Of a stretch of 64,000 nt of DNA, positions 42,257 through 51,291 are shown piece after piece. A program made the translations under genes and the position numbers. Source of the stretch: Chloroflexi bacterium HGW-Chloroflexi-2. Lineage in GTDB: Bacteria; Chloroflexota; Anaerolineae; Anaerolineales; Anaerolineaceae. How positions within the stretch are numbered: position 1 is the stretch's first letter; every line of letters starts with the position of its first letter. The stretch is taken from NCBI GenBank assembly GCA_002840735.1, contig PHBY01000002.1, positions 124,001 through 188,000 on the forward strand, in the 5' to 3' direction. Under the pieces are notes generated by a model, which did not search any database, had not been told where the DNA came from, and saw only the letters and a list, made by a program, of their open reading frames with translations.

Positions 42257-43711
42257 TTATTTTTTCCCTATGGTGTGCAATAATAAAAAGTTTGGTGGGC
42301 GCATATCGCCTATCGGTAGACCAGATACAAAAATAATTTGCTGGCCGTTTTGAATGGGATTGGAGGCGATGATCGCTTCCTCCACAAAGGCAACCATATC
42401 CTCAATCGTAGTGGCGTGTGGAACCTGATAGGGTTTTACACCCCAAAATAGTGAAAGCATTCGAAATGTTTCTATTTCTGGAGTAAATGCTAGAATCGGA
42501 ACCTTTGGCCGTACTTTTGACATTAATAAAGCAGTTTTACCCGATTGGGTTAATACTGCAATATAAGCTACATCACGATCAAAGGCTAAGTCTCCTGCTG
42601 CCCTGGTTAAAGCCACTGCATCATCATGTGTCTGGTCTAATGGATGACGTTTTATATAACCCCAATGATGATAATTCGCTTCAGCCTCTTTTATGATTGA
42701 AACCATCATCGAAATGACCTCGAGAGGATATTTTCCAACAGCCGTCTCCCCCGAAAGCATGACTGCGTCACTTCCATCCAGGATTGCATTTGCCACATCG
42801 GACGCTTCTGCTCTGGTTGGACGAGGACTATTGATCATAGAATCTAACATCTGAGTCGCGGTTACAACAAATTTGGCTTTTTTATACGCGGAATCAATAA
42901 TTTTCTTTTGAAAAATGGGAACGCAAGCGGGGGAGGTTTCCACAGCCAGATCACCACGAGCAACCATTACACCATCGGTCACATCCAATATTTCTTCTAA
43001 TTTTTCAATCGCCTGGGGGCGTTCCATTTTTGCAATAACCGTTGGTGGGATTCGGTATGGCGCAATTTCACGAATCGCATCTTTGACTCTCACCACATCT
43101 TCAGGACCGGAGACAAAGGAAATCGCCACAGCATCAATACCATTTTTCAAACCAAATTCCAGATCTTCTTTATCTTTTTCTGTGAACCCGGGGATCTTTA
43201 GATCTGTTCCAGGTAAGTTCACTCCTTTGTTGGAGGTCAAAATTCCCCCCAAGACAACTTTCGCAAAAACAGTGTCTTCAACTACATTAATTACTTCCAG
43301 TTCCAGGTGACCATCATCCAGAAGGATACGATCTTTTGGATTAACACTTCTGGCAAGATTTGGTACGTCCAGAGGAAGTGTTAAGGTAGCAGAATCAGCC
43401 ATATCTAGTGGCTCATCTACATCTTCCGGAGTTAACGCCACGGTTTGATCTTTTACAAGTTGAATACCTTCGGGAGGAAGTTTGCCTACTCGTAATTTGG
43501 GTCCTTGCAGATCTTGCAGGATCGTGATCGGTTTATGTAATTCTTTCGATAACTTTCTAACTAATTCAATACTTTGTAAATGATTCTCATGACTTCCGTG
43601 TGAGAAATTTAAACGAACGATATCAAGACCTTCAAGAATTAATTTTCTTAAAATTTCTTCGTTACCACTACTAGGACCTAAAGTGGCAATTATTTTTGCT
43701 CTTCTTTCCAT
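42257..43711 (-). CDS. pyk: Pyruvate kinase
   Basis: Pyruvate kinase performs the last step of glycolysis, PEP plus ADP to pyruvate plus ATP. The 484-aa sequence starts RRAKIIATLGPSS and includes DIVRLNFSHGSHENH. The active site includes VIAKMERPQAIEKLEEI and ATQMLDSMINSPRPTRAEASDVANAILDGSDAVMLSGETAVGKYP-type segments (catalytic Lys, metal Glu and the 1-6 loop). The C-terminal allosteric domain is present and ends near residue 484. It is the first gene of a two-gene unit with the sulfurtransferase. Confidence 0.97.
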   Translation of the reverse strand: MERRAKIIATLGPSSGNEEILRKLILEGLDIVRLNFSHGSHENHLQSIELVRKLSKELHKPITILQDLQGPKLRVGKLPPEGIQLVKDQTVALTPEDVDEPLDMADSATLTLPLDVPNLARSVNPKDRILLDDGHLELEVINVVEDTVFAKVVLGGILTSNKGVNLPGTDLKIPGFTEKDKEDLEFGLKNGIDAVAISFVSGPEDVVRVKDAIREIAPYRIPPTVIAKMERPQAIEKLEEILDVTDGVMVARGDLAVETSPACVPIFQKKIIDSAYKKAKFVVTATQMLDSMINSPRPTRAEASDVANAILDGSDAVMLSGETAVGKYPLEVISMMVSIIKEAEANYHHWGYIKRHPLDQTHDDAVALTRAAGDLAFDRDVAYIAVLTQSGKTALLMSKVRPKVPILAFTPEIETFRMLSLFWGVKPYQVPHATTIEDMVAFVEEAIIASNPIQNGQQIIFVSGLPIGDMRPPNFLLLHTIGKK

Positions 43712-43773
43712 AATTTCACCTGATTTCTTTAAATCTTTGTTAGCTAATTTTAGTCCATTTTGTTCCGAGAAGA

Positions 43774-43799
43774 TAAAAAAACCGCCTTTGTCAAGGCGG
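43774..43799 (-). terminator. Intrinsic terminator of the unit upstream of pyk, also near the 3' end of ornithine aminotransferase gene
   Basis: On the minus strand CCGCCTT-GACA-AAGGCGG is followed by seven T. It lies just after the ornithine aminotransferase stop and ends the argF-aminotransferase transcript before pyk. Confidence 0.9.
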
Positions 43800-43819
43800 C
43801 TTGTGTTTATTTAGCTTTG

Positions 43820-45022
43820 TTAATCCATCAAAAGTGTATCTTTGATAATGGGTAGTGCCCAATCTATTATATCCTTTGAGATAATTAATGGAGGAGCAAA
43901 ACGTATTACATTATCATGTGTTTCTTTTGCCAAAATTCCTTTTTCTTTTAACACTTCACAAAAACGTCTTGCACCACCAGCTTCAGGTTTTAATTCAACT
44001 CCGATCAAAAGACCTCGACCGCGAACCTCTTTTACATGTGTGCTGGATATTTTCTTCAATTCCTCTTTAAAATAATTTCCCAGTTCTTCCGCACGCTCGA
44101 TTAATTTTTCTTCCTGAATCACACTCAATGCAGCTCGGGCTACGGCTGCACCCAGAGGGTTCCCACCGAATGTCGATCCATGTTCTCCAGGCTGGAATAA
44201 TCCCATTATTTCTCGATCTGCAAGAACTGCTGAAACTGGGTAAAACCCACCAGATAAAGCTTTGCCAATGATTACCATGTCTGGGCGAACGTTTTCATGT
44301 TGACTGGCAAATAGTTTTCCTGTTCTACCCAGACCGGTTTGAATTTCATCAGCAATGAAAAGGATATTATTTTTTTGACATATACTTTGTACAGACTGTA
44401 AATATCCCAGGGGAGGAATAATGACACCACCTTCACCCTGGATGGGTTCTAACATGATTGCAGCAGTGTTGGGGGTTAATGCACTTTCTAAAGACTCCAG
44501 ATTTCCGTAGATAACAGTTTTGAAACCAGGTGTAAATGGACCGAATTCTTTTTTGTAATATTCTTCCGTGGAAAAAGATATGATTGTTATGGTTCTTCCA
44601 TGAAAATTGCCATCAGCTACAATGATTTCACTTTCATAGTAAGGGATCCCTTTGGTTTTATAAGCCCACTTGCGTGCTAATTTAATAGCTGTCTCAACAG
44701 CTTCTGCGCCGCTATTCATGGGTAAAGACATTTCATAACCTGTCATTTCAGATAATTCTTTGTAAAACAGAGGAAGTTGTTGATTACGAAATGCTCTTGA
44801 GGTTAATGTTACTTTTTTTGCCTGCTCTACCATAGCATCGAGAATTTTTGGATGAACATGACCTTGATTCAAAGCAGAATAAGCACTGAGACAATCTAAA
44901 TATTTATTACCTTCAACATCATAAACCCATACACCTTCACCACGTTCAATAACAACATCCAGTGGATGATAATTGTGGGCACCATATTGTTCTTCTAATT
45001 CAATATAATATTTTGATTCCAT
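43820..45022 (-). CDS. rocD: Ornithine aminotransferase (class III PLP)
   Basis: A 400-aa PLP enzyme. It begins ESKYYIELEEQYGAHNYHPL, the usual start of ornithine--oxo-acid transaminases, and has SGAEAVETAIKLARKWAY, GNFHGRTITIISFS, DEIQTGLGRTGKLFA, IGKALSGGFYPVSAVLAD with the PLP lysine, and HGSTFGGNPLGAA. The start at 45022 follows AAGGA; an upstream frame overlapping argF is not used. It transfers the delta-amino group of ornithine to 2-oxoglutarate, giving glutamate semialdehyde. Acetylornithine aminotransferase is the alternative, but the N-terminal motif and argF partner favour ornithine. It follows argF by four bases. Confidence 0.9.
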   Translation of the reverse strand: MESKYYIELEEQYGAHNYHPLDVVIERGEGVWVYDVEGNKYLDCLSAYSALNQGHVHPKILDAMVEQAKKVTLTSRAFRNQQLPLFYKELSEMTGYEMSLPMNSGAEAVETAIKLARKWAYKTKGIPYYESEIIVADGNFHGRTITIISFSTEEYYKKEFGPFTPGFKTVIYGNLESLESALTPNTAAIMLEPIQGEGGVIIPPLGYLQSVQSICQKNNILFIADEIQTGLGRTGKLFASQHENVRPDMVIIGKALSGGFYPVSAVLADREIMGLFQPGEHGSTFGGNPLGAAVARAALSVIQEEKLIERAEELGNYFKEELKKISSTHVKEVRGRGLLIGVELKPEAGGARRFCEVLKEKGILAKETHDNVIRFAPPLIISKDIIDWALPIIKDTLLMD

Positions 45023-45026
45023 TTGT

Positions 45027-45953
45027 TTATATTCCTTTGAGTAAATTGACAATAATTGCTTTTTGAGCGTGGAGGCGATTATGTGCCTGAGGGAATAATC
45101 GAGAGTGAGGACCGTCTGCAACTGCATCAGTTATTTCCTGACCACGGTGGGCTGGTAAACAATGCAATACGATCGCATCCTTATCTGCTTCATTCACAAG
45201 TTTTTCATTCACTTGATAAGGTGGGAAAACAGCTTCACGTTTTTTAGCTTCTTCCTCCTGACCCATCGAGGTCCAGGTATCTGTATAAATAACATGTGCG
45301 TTTTTCACAGCTTCATATGGGTTCCTGGTGAAATGAATTTTGGAACCAGTTTCCGATGAAATATTCTGCCCTAATTCAACTGCCTGGGGTAGCATATCAT
45401 ATCCCTCTGGTGCACTAAGGGTAAAATTAGCCCCTAATTTCGTGCAGATATGTAACAATGAAACAGCTACATTATTGCCATCACCGATGAATGTTACATT
45501 TAAACCTTGCATCGAACCAAAATTTTCAATTATCGTTAGGGCATCAGCCATTGCCTGACAGGGGTGATTGTAATCACTCAAACCATTTATAACAGGAATG
45601 TCTGCCCATTTCGCTAATTCGACCACATGATCATGGTCAAACACACGTGCCATAATGATATCCACATAACCAGAAATAACCCGGGCTACATCAGCGATTG
45701 ATTCACGCTTTCCGAGACCAATTTCGTTAGGAGAAAGATATAGCGCATCACCACCAAGGTGTCGCATAGCCATATCAAAACTTACTCTGGTCCTTAAACT
45801 AGGTTTTTGGAAAATCATACTCATCACTTTATTTTTTAGAATGGGTTGATTGCCTCCAGCTTTCCACTCTTTTTTTAGATCAATTGCTAAATCCAGTATG
45901 CCTTTCAGGTCAGATGAGGAGTAATCTGTGATGGCAATAAAATCTTTCTTCAT
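45027..45953 (-). CDS. argF: Ornithine carbamoyltransferase
   Basis: This 308-aa enzyme makes citrulline from ornithine and carbamoyl phosphate. The carbamoyl-phosphate loop QKPSLRTRVSF (STRT-type, here SLRT), the HPCQAMAD motif and the ornithine-side HCLPAHRGQEITD are all present. The start at 45953 follows AGGAGA with five bases spacing; a closer ATG at 45959 and a longer frame are less likely. It is followed by the ornithine aminotransferase, so the two share ornithine as substrate, a catabolic/anabolic branch point. Nothing else of the arginine pathway is in the window. Confidence 0.94.
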   Translation of the reverse strand: MKKDFIAITDYSSSDLKGILDLAIDLKKEWKAGGNQPILKNKVMSMIFQKPSLRTRVSFDMAMRHLGGDALYLSPNEIGLGKRESIADVARVISGYVDIIMARVFDHDHVVELAKWADIPVINGLSDYNHPCQAMADALTIIENFGSMQGLNVTFIGDGNNVAVSLLHICTKLGANFTLSAPEGYDMLPQAVELGQNISSETGSKIHFTRNPYEAVKNAHVIYTDTWTSMGQEEEAKKREAVFPPYQVNEKLVNEADKDAIVLHCLPAHRGQEITDAVADGPHSRLFPQAHNRLHAQKAIIVNLLKGI

Positions 45954-46084
45954 TTCATTCTCCTGAACCAAATATTTTTGTTATTTCGCTCAAGGAGTAT
46001 AACATAAGGTAAGATTAGCTAGAATGGATTTTTGGGTAAAAATTTTATGAATTTGTCATTATTAAATAAATCTGGAGGGTGAGA

Positions 46085-47017
46085 ATGTCGTTAAAAAAAT
46101 TTAGCCTTTTCGTGCTGTTCTATAATGTATTCGTAATATTAATTGGAGCATTGGTGAGAGCTACTGGTTCGGGAGCAGGATGTGGTTCTCACTGGCCATC
46201 TTGTAATGGAGAGGTGATTCCTACATCCCCACAGTTGGAAACTCTCATTGAATTTTCACATCGAATAACCAGTGGATTAACAATCATTTTTGTCCTGATT
46301 TTATTTATTTGGGTTTTAAGGACATATGAAAAGAAATCCAAAGTAAGAACGGCAGCATTATTTGTATTGATTTTTATTATTTTAGAAGCACTTATCGGTG
46401 CAGGATTAGTTTTATTTGAACTCACCGGAGAAAATTCTTCATTAACCCGGGCAGCGGTTATTGCATTGCATCTTGTAAATACATTTTTGTTGTTAGGAAG
46501 TAATGCTTTATTGTATGAATGGATTCGGGATGGAGAGCCAAAGAAATTATTAATTAATCGAAATGCCAGACAACTATTTATCTTGATTTTTGTATTATTC
46601 CTGTTTTTAGGTGCAAGTGGAGCAATTACTGCATTAGGAGATACATTATTTCCTGCAACTTCATTATCGGAAGGTATTGAACAAGATTTTTCAGGAGAGA
46701 ATTTTTTATTACAGTTGAGGGTTTATCACCCAATTATCGCAGTTTTCATCGGTTTAGGTTTTTATGTTATTTACAATAATTTTCTTAAGAAATCTAGAAA
46801 CGAAAAATTAAATAACTATTCCAGATATCTGGCTGGTTTTTTTATAATTCAACTGATTATTGGAGTTTTCAACGTTTTATTACTTGCACCTATCTGGATG
46901 CAAATAATACATTTATTATTGGCTGATATCGTCTGGATTATTTTTGTGCTATGGATTAATCAGATCGTTTTTTATGGGTTGTCTGCCTCATCGCCCGCGA
47001 AACCATTAAATCCATAA
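46085..47017 (+). CDS. ctaA: Heme A synthase (CtaA/Cox15)
   Basis: This 310-aa integral membrane protein oxidises heme O to heme A for aa3-type cytochrome oxidases. Eight hydrophobic segments are visible in two four-helix halves. GALVRATGSGAGCGSHWPSC contains the Cys33/Cys40 pair of the first extracytoplasmic loop typical of CtaA in Gram-positive-like bacteria. EFSHR and later RVYHPIIAV hold heme-ligating histidines. GGAGG seven bases upstream sets the ATG at 46085. No cytochrome oxidase or ctaB genes are adjacent. Its presence implies aerobic or microaerobic respiration somewhere in the genome. Its 3' end overlaps the convergent SDR gene by 62 bases. Confidence 0.9.
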   Translation: MSLKKFSLFVLFYNVFVILIGALVRATGSGAGCGSHWPSCNGEVIPTSPQLETLIEFSHRITSGLTIIFVLILFIWVLRTYEKKSKVRTAALFVLIFIILEALIGAGLVLFELTGENSSLTRAAVIALHLVNTFLLLGSNALLYEWIRDGEPKKLLINRNARQLFILIFVLFLFLGASGAITALGDTLFPATSLSEGIEQDFSGENFLLQLRVYHPIIAVFIGLGFYVIYNNFLKKSRNEKLNNYSRYLAGFFIIQLIIGVFNVLLLAPIWMQIIHLLLADIVWIIFVLWINQIVFYGLSASSPAKPLNP

Positions 47018-47786
47018 TTTTATACGTCATTGGTCCGAGAAGATTACTTAAGTGATATAAAAATTTACTTTCCGCTCCTGGAATAATGACATAATTTCTA
47101 TTTTTAATTCCTGTTATTATTTCGTGTGATACTTTTTGAGCGCTTAAGACGCTTGTGGCTGAACCAGATATAATTTTTGTAATTTCTGGTTTAAATTTGT
47201 TTTCGTAAGCTAATTGAGGTGTGTCTGTATCAGGGGGGAAAACGATTGATACCTGGATTCCCTTTGGTTTTAATTCACTTCGTAAAACATCTGTAAAACC
47301 GCGTACAGCAAATTTACTCGCGCCATAGGCAGAATAACCATACAAACCAATAACACCCGCCATCGATGAAATATTGACAATAAAGGAACCTGAAGTCATT
47401 AATGGTAAAAACGCCTTAATGCAATTGACAGTCCCAAAATAATTGACATCCATCAACCAGCGAATTTTATCCATTTGGATTGATTCAAATTCTTCGGGGT
47501 GGGTAACACCTGCAGAATTGATTAGCCCATCAATAACTATATTTTTTTGACTCAGTTCATCCGCCAATATTTTAATATCGGAAAAATTTTGAACATCTGC
47601 CAAGAAATAATTTATCCTATGATTTTCATCATTAATTTGACGAAGAACCGCTAAGATTTTTTCTTCATCTCGTGCAATAATCCAGATGTTCGCTTCTAAA
47701 TTGTACAATTCTTTTACAAGCGCCAACCCGATACCACTTGACCCACCTGTAATGATAATGTTCTTATTTTTAAAATTAAACTTCAT
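46956..47786 (-). CDS. SDR family oxidoreductase (3-ketosphinganine reductase-like)
   Basis: This 276-aa short-chain dehydrogenase uses NAD(P)H. The nucleotide motif TGGSSGIGLALVKEL is near residue 15, NSAGV in the middle, the catalytic Ser in NISSMAG and Tyr/Lys in YSAYGASKFAVRGF. The C-terminal extension (SNLLGPMTYKIMDLMVSRAMRQ) resembles 3-ketodihydrosphingosine reductases and related lipid-active SDRs, so membrane lipid work is plausible but unproven. It overlaps ctaA tail to tail by 62 bases. It is the downstream end of the minus-strand FmdB/TrmH/DUF2344/radical SAM cluster. Confidence 0.88.
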   Translation of the reverse strand: MKFNFKNKNIIITGGSSGIGLALVKELYNLEANIWIIARDEEKILAVLRQINDENHRINYFLADVQNFSDIKILADELSQKNIVIDGLINSAGVTHPEEFESIQMDKIRWLMDVNYFGTVNCIKAFLPLMTSGSFIVNISSMAGVIGLYGYSAYGASKFAVRGFTDVLRSELKPKGIQVSIVFPPDTDTPQLAYENKFKPEITKIISGSATSVLSAQKVSHEIITGIKNRNYVIIPGAESKFLYHLSNLLGPMTYKIMDLMVSRAMRQTTHKKRSD

Positions 47787-47795
47787 ATTTCTCCT

Positions 47796-48014
47796 CTAAT
47801 GATGGCATAATGAGCAATTTCCACCTGAACATGAACAACAACCATTTCCAGATAACAATTTTTCCTGACTGGTTGTATTGCAAACAGAAATGACGCGTTT
47901 GGTGTTTGTCGTATGGCACACCTTACACGAAATTGGATCATCTGCCTGAGAAAATTTTCTTAATGCATCAAATTTTTTGTGACATTCGGTACAAATATAC
48001 TCATAAATTGGCAT
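47796..48014 (-). CDS. FmdB-type zinc ribbon protein
   Basis: A 72-aa protein. PIYEYICTECHKKFDALRKFSQ is the FmdB/CxxC_CXXC_SSSS family start; the two Cys-x2-Cys pairs (CTEC and CKVC) bind zinc. A second cysteine-rich stretch near the C terminus (NGCCSCSGGNCSLCHH) is common in the family and may bind another metal. It begins right at the stop of the TrmH gene; AAGGTG precedes the second of two ATGs. Role unknown; regulatory zinc ribbons are proposed for this family. Confidence 0.85.
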   Translation of the reverse strand: MPIYEYICTECHKKFDALRKFSQADDPISCKVCHTTNTKRVISVCNTTSQEKLLSGNGCCSCSGGNCSLCHH

Positions 48015-48016
48015 CA

Positions 48017-48688
48017 TTACACCTTGAGTGATTTTGATGAAGAAAATTGGTTTTCCGTCAATGAATAAACCGCTATACCAAAAGCGATCGCAACATTTAA
48101 TGAATTCTTTATTCCAACCATAGGAATATGCAAATGTGCATCACATAGTTTTAAAACATCAGGATCTACTCCCGTAATTTCGTTGCCGACCACAAGGATT
48201 GTCGGTTGTGAGGATTCAGATATTTCATAATTAAAAATAGATTGCGACATTGATGTTTTTTCTAATGCCCAAATTATATAACCGTTTTCTTTCATTGATT
48301 TTATGAGGGATACTGTATTCGGATGAGTTTCATAATTTACGGTTAATTCCGACCCTAAGGAAGTTTTGTGAACTTTTGGATTGGTTGGAGAAGGGGTTAT
48401 TCCACAAAGGTGGATTCTTTTGATTCCAACACCATCGGAGGATCTAAAAATGGCACCCACATTGAAAGTAGAACGAATATTATCCAGAACAACGCCTAAT
48501 TTATTGGCTTGATGAAGCTCATTATTTTTGTAAAGCTCTTCATGATTGAGATTAATTTCATGAATAATCAGAGTTTCTGATTTGCATTTTGGACAATGAA
48601 CACCAACCCCTGAATTTTTTGGGGCAGGAAAACGAAAATTGCAATTTTTATTTGAACATTGCCGGATTAGATACAATTCTGTGGTCAT
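48017..48688 (-). CDS. TrmH-family RNA methyltransferase with N-terminal zinc ribbon
   Basis: This is a 223-aa SPOUT-class methylase. An N-terminal zinc ribbon (QCSNKNCNFRFPAPKN, then HCPKCKSET) precedes the knot domain. The knot motifs are LDNIRSTFNVGAIFRSSDGVGI, VVGNEITGVDPDVL and IPMVGIKNSLNVAIAFGIAVYS. The zinc ribbon and gene order (behind the DUF2344 gene with a 4-base overlap) set it apart from the ruvC-linked methylase at 13587. The target is probably tRNA or rRNA ribose. Confidence 0.9.
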   Translation of the reverse strand: MTTELYLIRQCSNKNCNFRFPAPKNSGVGVHCPKCKSETLIIHEINLNHEELYKNNELHQANKLGVVLDNIRSTFNVGAIFRSSDGVGIKRIHLCGITPSPTNPKVHKTSLGSELTVNYETHPNTVSLIKSMKENGYIIWALEKTSMSQSIFNYEISESSQPTILVVGNEITGVDPDVLKLCDAHLHIPMVGIKNSLNVAIAFGIAVYSLTENQFSSSKSLKV

Positions 48689-49341
48689 AAACCTAATTTA
48701 TTATCTAGCACTTCATTTGCCAGGATTATCTTTTTGCGAATAATTCTCGTTAACTCCATCGGAATATTCAGCTCACTCAGCACTTCTTCTGGTCTGCCAG
48801 TTGCGCCATCTTTGGACATTAATAGCATTTTAAGATAAATCGGGTTTTCCAAAATAATCTCAAGATCTAATATGAGTGGACGTAAGTCATAGGATTTTCC
48901 TCTTCGCACTCGAATAACCGTTTCTTTGCTTATTAGGACATGAATGCTTTCGATTATTTTGATTGCATCAAATTCCTCAAGAAAAACAACTTGATATTCC
49001 GAAGCGATTGTATGAGTTTGTAAAGCTGGTTCTAACAGATTGATTTGGGTGATGGAATTTATCGAAATCCCGAATGGAAGAGAATTTGTTAGTGCAGTTT
49101 CAAGAGACGATAAATCCATTTCCTGCTCAAGAAAAAAATCGACAATTTCAAAGTCACTCAGGAAACCAAGAGGTAAAGGACTGGCTTGTTGAATTTTTGG
49201 TTGTGGGTGGAAACCCTGACTATAGGCTAAAGGTAGTTTTGCCCTTCTAAATGTTCTTTCCCACATTTTATGAATATCCAGATTGGAAGTGTACCGCATA
49301 CCTTCTTTTTTTGAGTAATTAATTCGGTATCGATAATTCAT
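48685..49341 (-). CDS. DUF2344 / TIGR03936 radical SAM-associated protein
   Basis: A 218-aa protein starting MNYRYRINYSKKEGMRYTSN with DIHKMWERTFRRAKLPLAYSQGFHPQPK, the family signature. It usually lies next to, or is fused to, the TIGR03960 radical SAM protein, as here. The start at 49341 has GGAG upstream and overlaps the radical SAM stop by 23 bases. Function is unknown; the pair is widespread in Firmicutes, Chloroflexota and Actinobacteria and is thought to modify tRNA, though I know of no proof. Confidence 0.88.
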   Translation of the reverse strand: MNYRYRINYSKKEGMRYTSNLDIHKMWERTFRRAKLPLAYSQGFHPQPKIQQASPLPLGFLSDFEIVDFFLEQEMDLSSLETALTNSLPFGISINSITQINLLEPALQTHTIASEYQVVFLEEFDAIKIIESIHVLISKETVIRVRRGKSYDLRPLILDLEIILENPIYLKMLLMSKDGATGRPEEVLSELNIPMELTRIIRKKIILANEVLDNKLGL

Positions 49342-51229
49342 TTTTACTCCGTGGTTGGGATATGTTAGGGCACTTCCATACAATTCCAGGATCTTCCTTC
49401 CGCAAATGGTTGAATGTCTGGGTGATACCGCAAGCATAACATTGTTCTCTACAATCACCACGTAATCGCAACGAAAGGCTGTTGAGATATTCTGTTTTTA
49501 AGTATGTTTTTTTTACACCTGGATAGATGTGATCCCATGGAAAAACTTCATCAATACTACGCTCGCGATGGACATAAAAATCTGGATCTAAATTTGCTTC
49601 TCTAAAGGCTTGCATCCAGATATCGTAATTTTTAAAATCTTGCCAGGCATCGAACTTTGCGCCATTTTTCCAGGCTGTTTCAATAACTTCAGCCAATCTT
49701 CGATCACCTCGAGATAACCAGGCTTCCATTATCGTCTCTTTTGGATCTGTCCAATTAAATTTCAATCCAGGACCTTTGAGCTCCTCCCTAAGAAGGTTTT
49801 GTTTCTGGCGTATAGATTCTTGCTGATCACAAGCAACCCATTGAAAAGGAGTATGTGGTTTTGGAACAAAAGTGGAAACTCCAGCGTGCACTTTCGCTCT
49901 TCTGCCAATTGCTTTTACACCAACAGCAAGGACTTTTTTACATAAAGCCGCAATTTCAGCAACATCTTCCAATGTTTCTGATGGATGGCCAATCATAAAA
50001 TAAAGCTTCAGTGTGTGCCAACCACGTTTGAAAATCTCGAAAGCAGTTGTCAGTAACATTTCTTCAGAAATCGGTTTGTTGATAATTTTGCGCATTCTCT
50101 CTGATGCGGCTTCAGGAGCCAGCGTAAAGCCACCCTGACGAGAACCTTTTAGCTTCTCCATCAAATCCACGGAAAAAGAGTCAATCCTTAATGAAGGTAA
50201 AGAAATGGTTAAATTTTTTCCGGAAAATTTATTGCTTATTTCTTCCACCAATTCCAGAACATTCGTGTAGTCACTTGAGGACAATGATAATAAAGCAACT
50301 TCTTCAAATCCGGTATTTTCAAGACCCGTTTCGATTGAATGGATGATCTCCTGAACTGTCCTCTCCCTGATGGGGCGATTAATCATTCCAGCATGACAAA
50401 AGCGACATCCTCGTGTGCAACCGCGCATAATTTCAACGGCAATGCGATTGTGGACAACCCCAATTGAGGGAACAATAAATCGAGTGGGGGCGTAAGGTAG
50501 TTTTCCCATGATCCTCTTTGTCACTTTTTTGGGTACATTTTTGTTTTTTGTTTTCACAGCTAAGAATGTGCCGTCCGAATTGTATTGTGGATCGTAAAGG
50601 GATGGGACATAAACGCCATCAATAGAAGAAATTTTTAATAACAATTCTGATTTGGATAAGCCCTCTTTTTTCCATTCCTTATATGCATCAATGACTTCTA
50701 ACAGGATTTCTTCACCTTCTCCAATCAGGAATGCATCAATAAATGGTGCCATAGGTTCAGGATTATAGGTCGCATGACCACCGGCAACGATGAGTGGAAA
50801 TTCTTTACCCCGCTTCTCTGAACGAATCGGAATTTGACTCAGATTCAATAGATTCAGGGTGTTTGTGTAAAGGGTTTCATATGGTAGCGTAAACCCCAAA
50901 ATATCGAAATCTCTTAATGGAGTTTTAGTTTCCAACGAATACAAAGGAATTTCATTTTTTCTGAGTAAATCTTCCATATCTTGCCAGGGTGAGTATGCCC
51001 GTTCTGCCAGGCAATCTCCCCGTTGATTGATATTCTCATAAAGGATTTGCAATCCCAAATTGGATAATCCAATATCATAAATGTCAGGAAAGACCAGGGC
51101 TATCTTTGTTGAAACTTCGTCCCAATTTTTAACAACAGAATTGTATTCACCGCCTACATATCTGCCTGGTTTTTCAACAAGGGGTAGAATTCTTTCTAGT
51201 TGATTTAATAATGATTTTTCCTGGTTCAA
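49319..51229 (-). CDS. TIGR03960 family B12-binding-domain-type radical SAM protein
   Basis: A 636-aa protein. The N-terminal part (about 1-250) is a cobalamin-binding-like Rossmann domain (VALVFPDIYDIGLSNLGLQILY; VAGGHATYNPEPMAPFIDAF). The radical SAM core starts at VEIMRGCTRGCRFCHAGMINRP with Cys-x3-Cys-x2-Cys. GGFTLAPEAASERMRKIINKP, LKLYFMIGHPSET and HAGVSTFVPKPHTPFQWV are core segments. A C-terminal cysteine-containing tail (GDCREQCYACGITQ) is also usual for the family. It starts with TTG behind AGGAG. It works with the DUF2344 protein encoded next; substrate unknown. Confidence 0.9.
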   Translation of the reverse strand: MNQEKSLLNQLERILPLVEKPGRYVGGEYNSVVKNWDEVSTKIALVFPDIYDIGLSNLGLQILYENINQRGDCLAERAYSPWQDMEDLLRKNEIPLYSLETKTPLRDFDILGFTLPYETLYTNTLNLLNLSQIPIRSEKRGKEFPLIVAGGHATYNPEPMAPFIDAFLIGEGEEILLEVIDAYKEWKKEGLSKSELLLKISSIDGVYVPSLYDPQYNSDGTFLAVKTKNKNVPKKVTKRIMGKLPYAPTRFIVPSIGVVHNRIAVEIMRGCTRGCRFCHAGMINRPIRERTVQEIIHSIETGLENTGFEEVALLSLSSSDYTNVLELVEEISNKFSGKNLTISLPSLRIDSFSVDLMEKLKGSRQGGFTLAPEAASERMRKIINKPISEEMLLTTAFEIFKRGWHTLKLYFMIGHPSETLEDVAEIAALCKKVLAVGVKAIGRRAKVHAGVSTFVPKPHTPFQWVACDQQESIRQKQNLLREELKGPGLKFNWTDPKETIMEAWLSRGDRRLAEVIETAWKNGAKFDAWQDFKNYDIWMQAFREANLDPDFYVHRERSIDEVFPWDHIYPGVKKTYLKTEYLNSLSLRLRGDCREQCYACGITQTFNHLRKEDPGIVWKCPNISQPRSKNELSIPN

Positions 51230-51291
51230 ATCTTCTCCTACAATGATTCATTGACAATGCAATTTCCCAATTGTACTTGAAAATGAAACCA

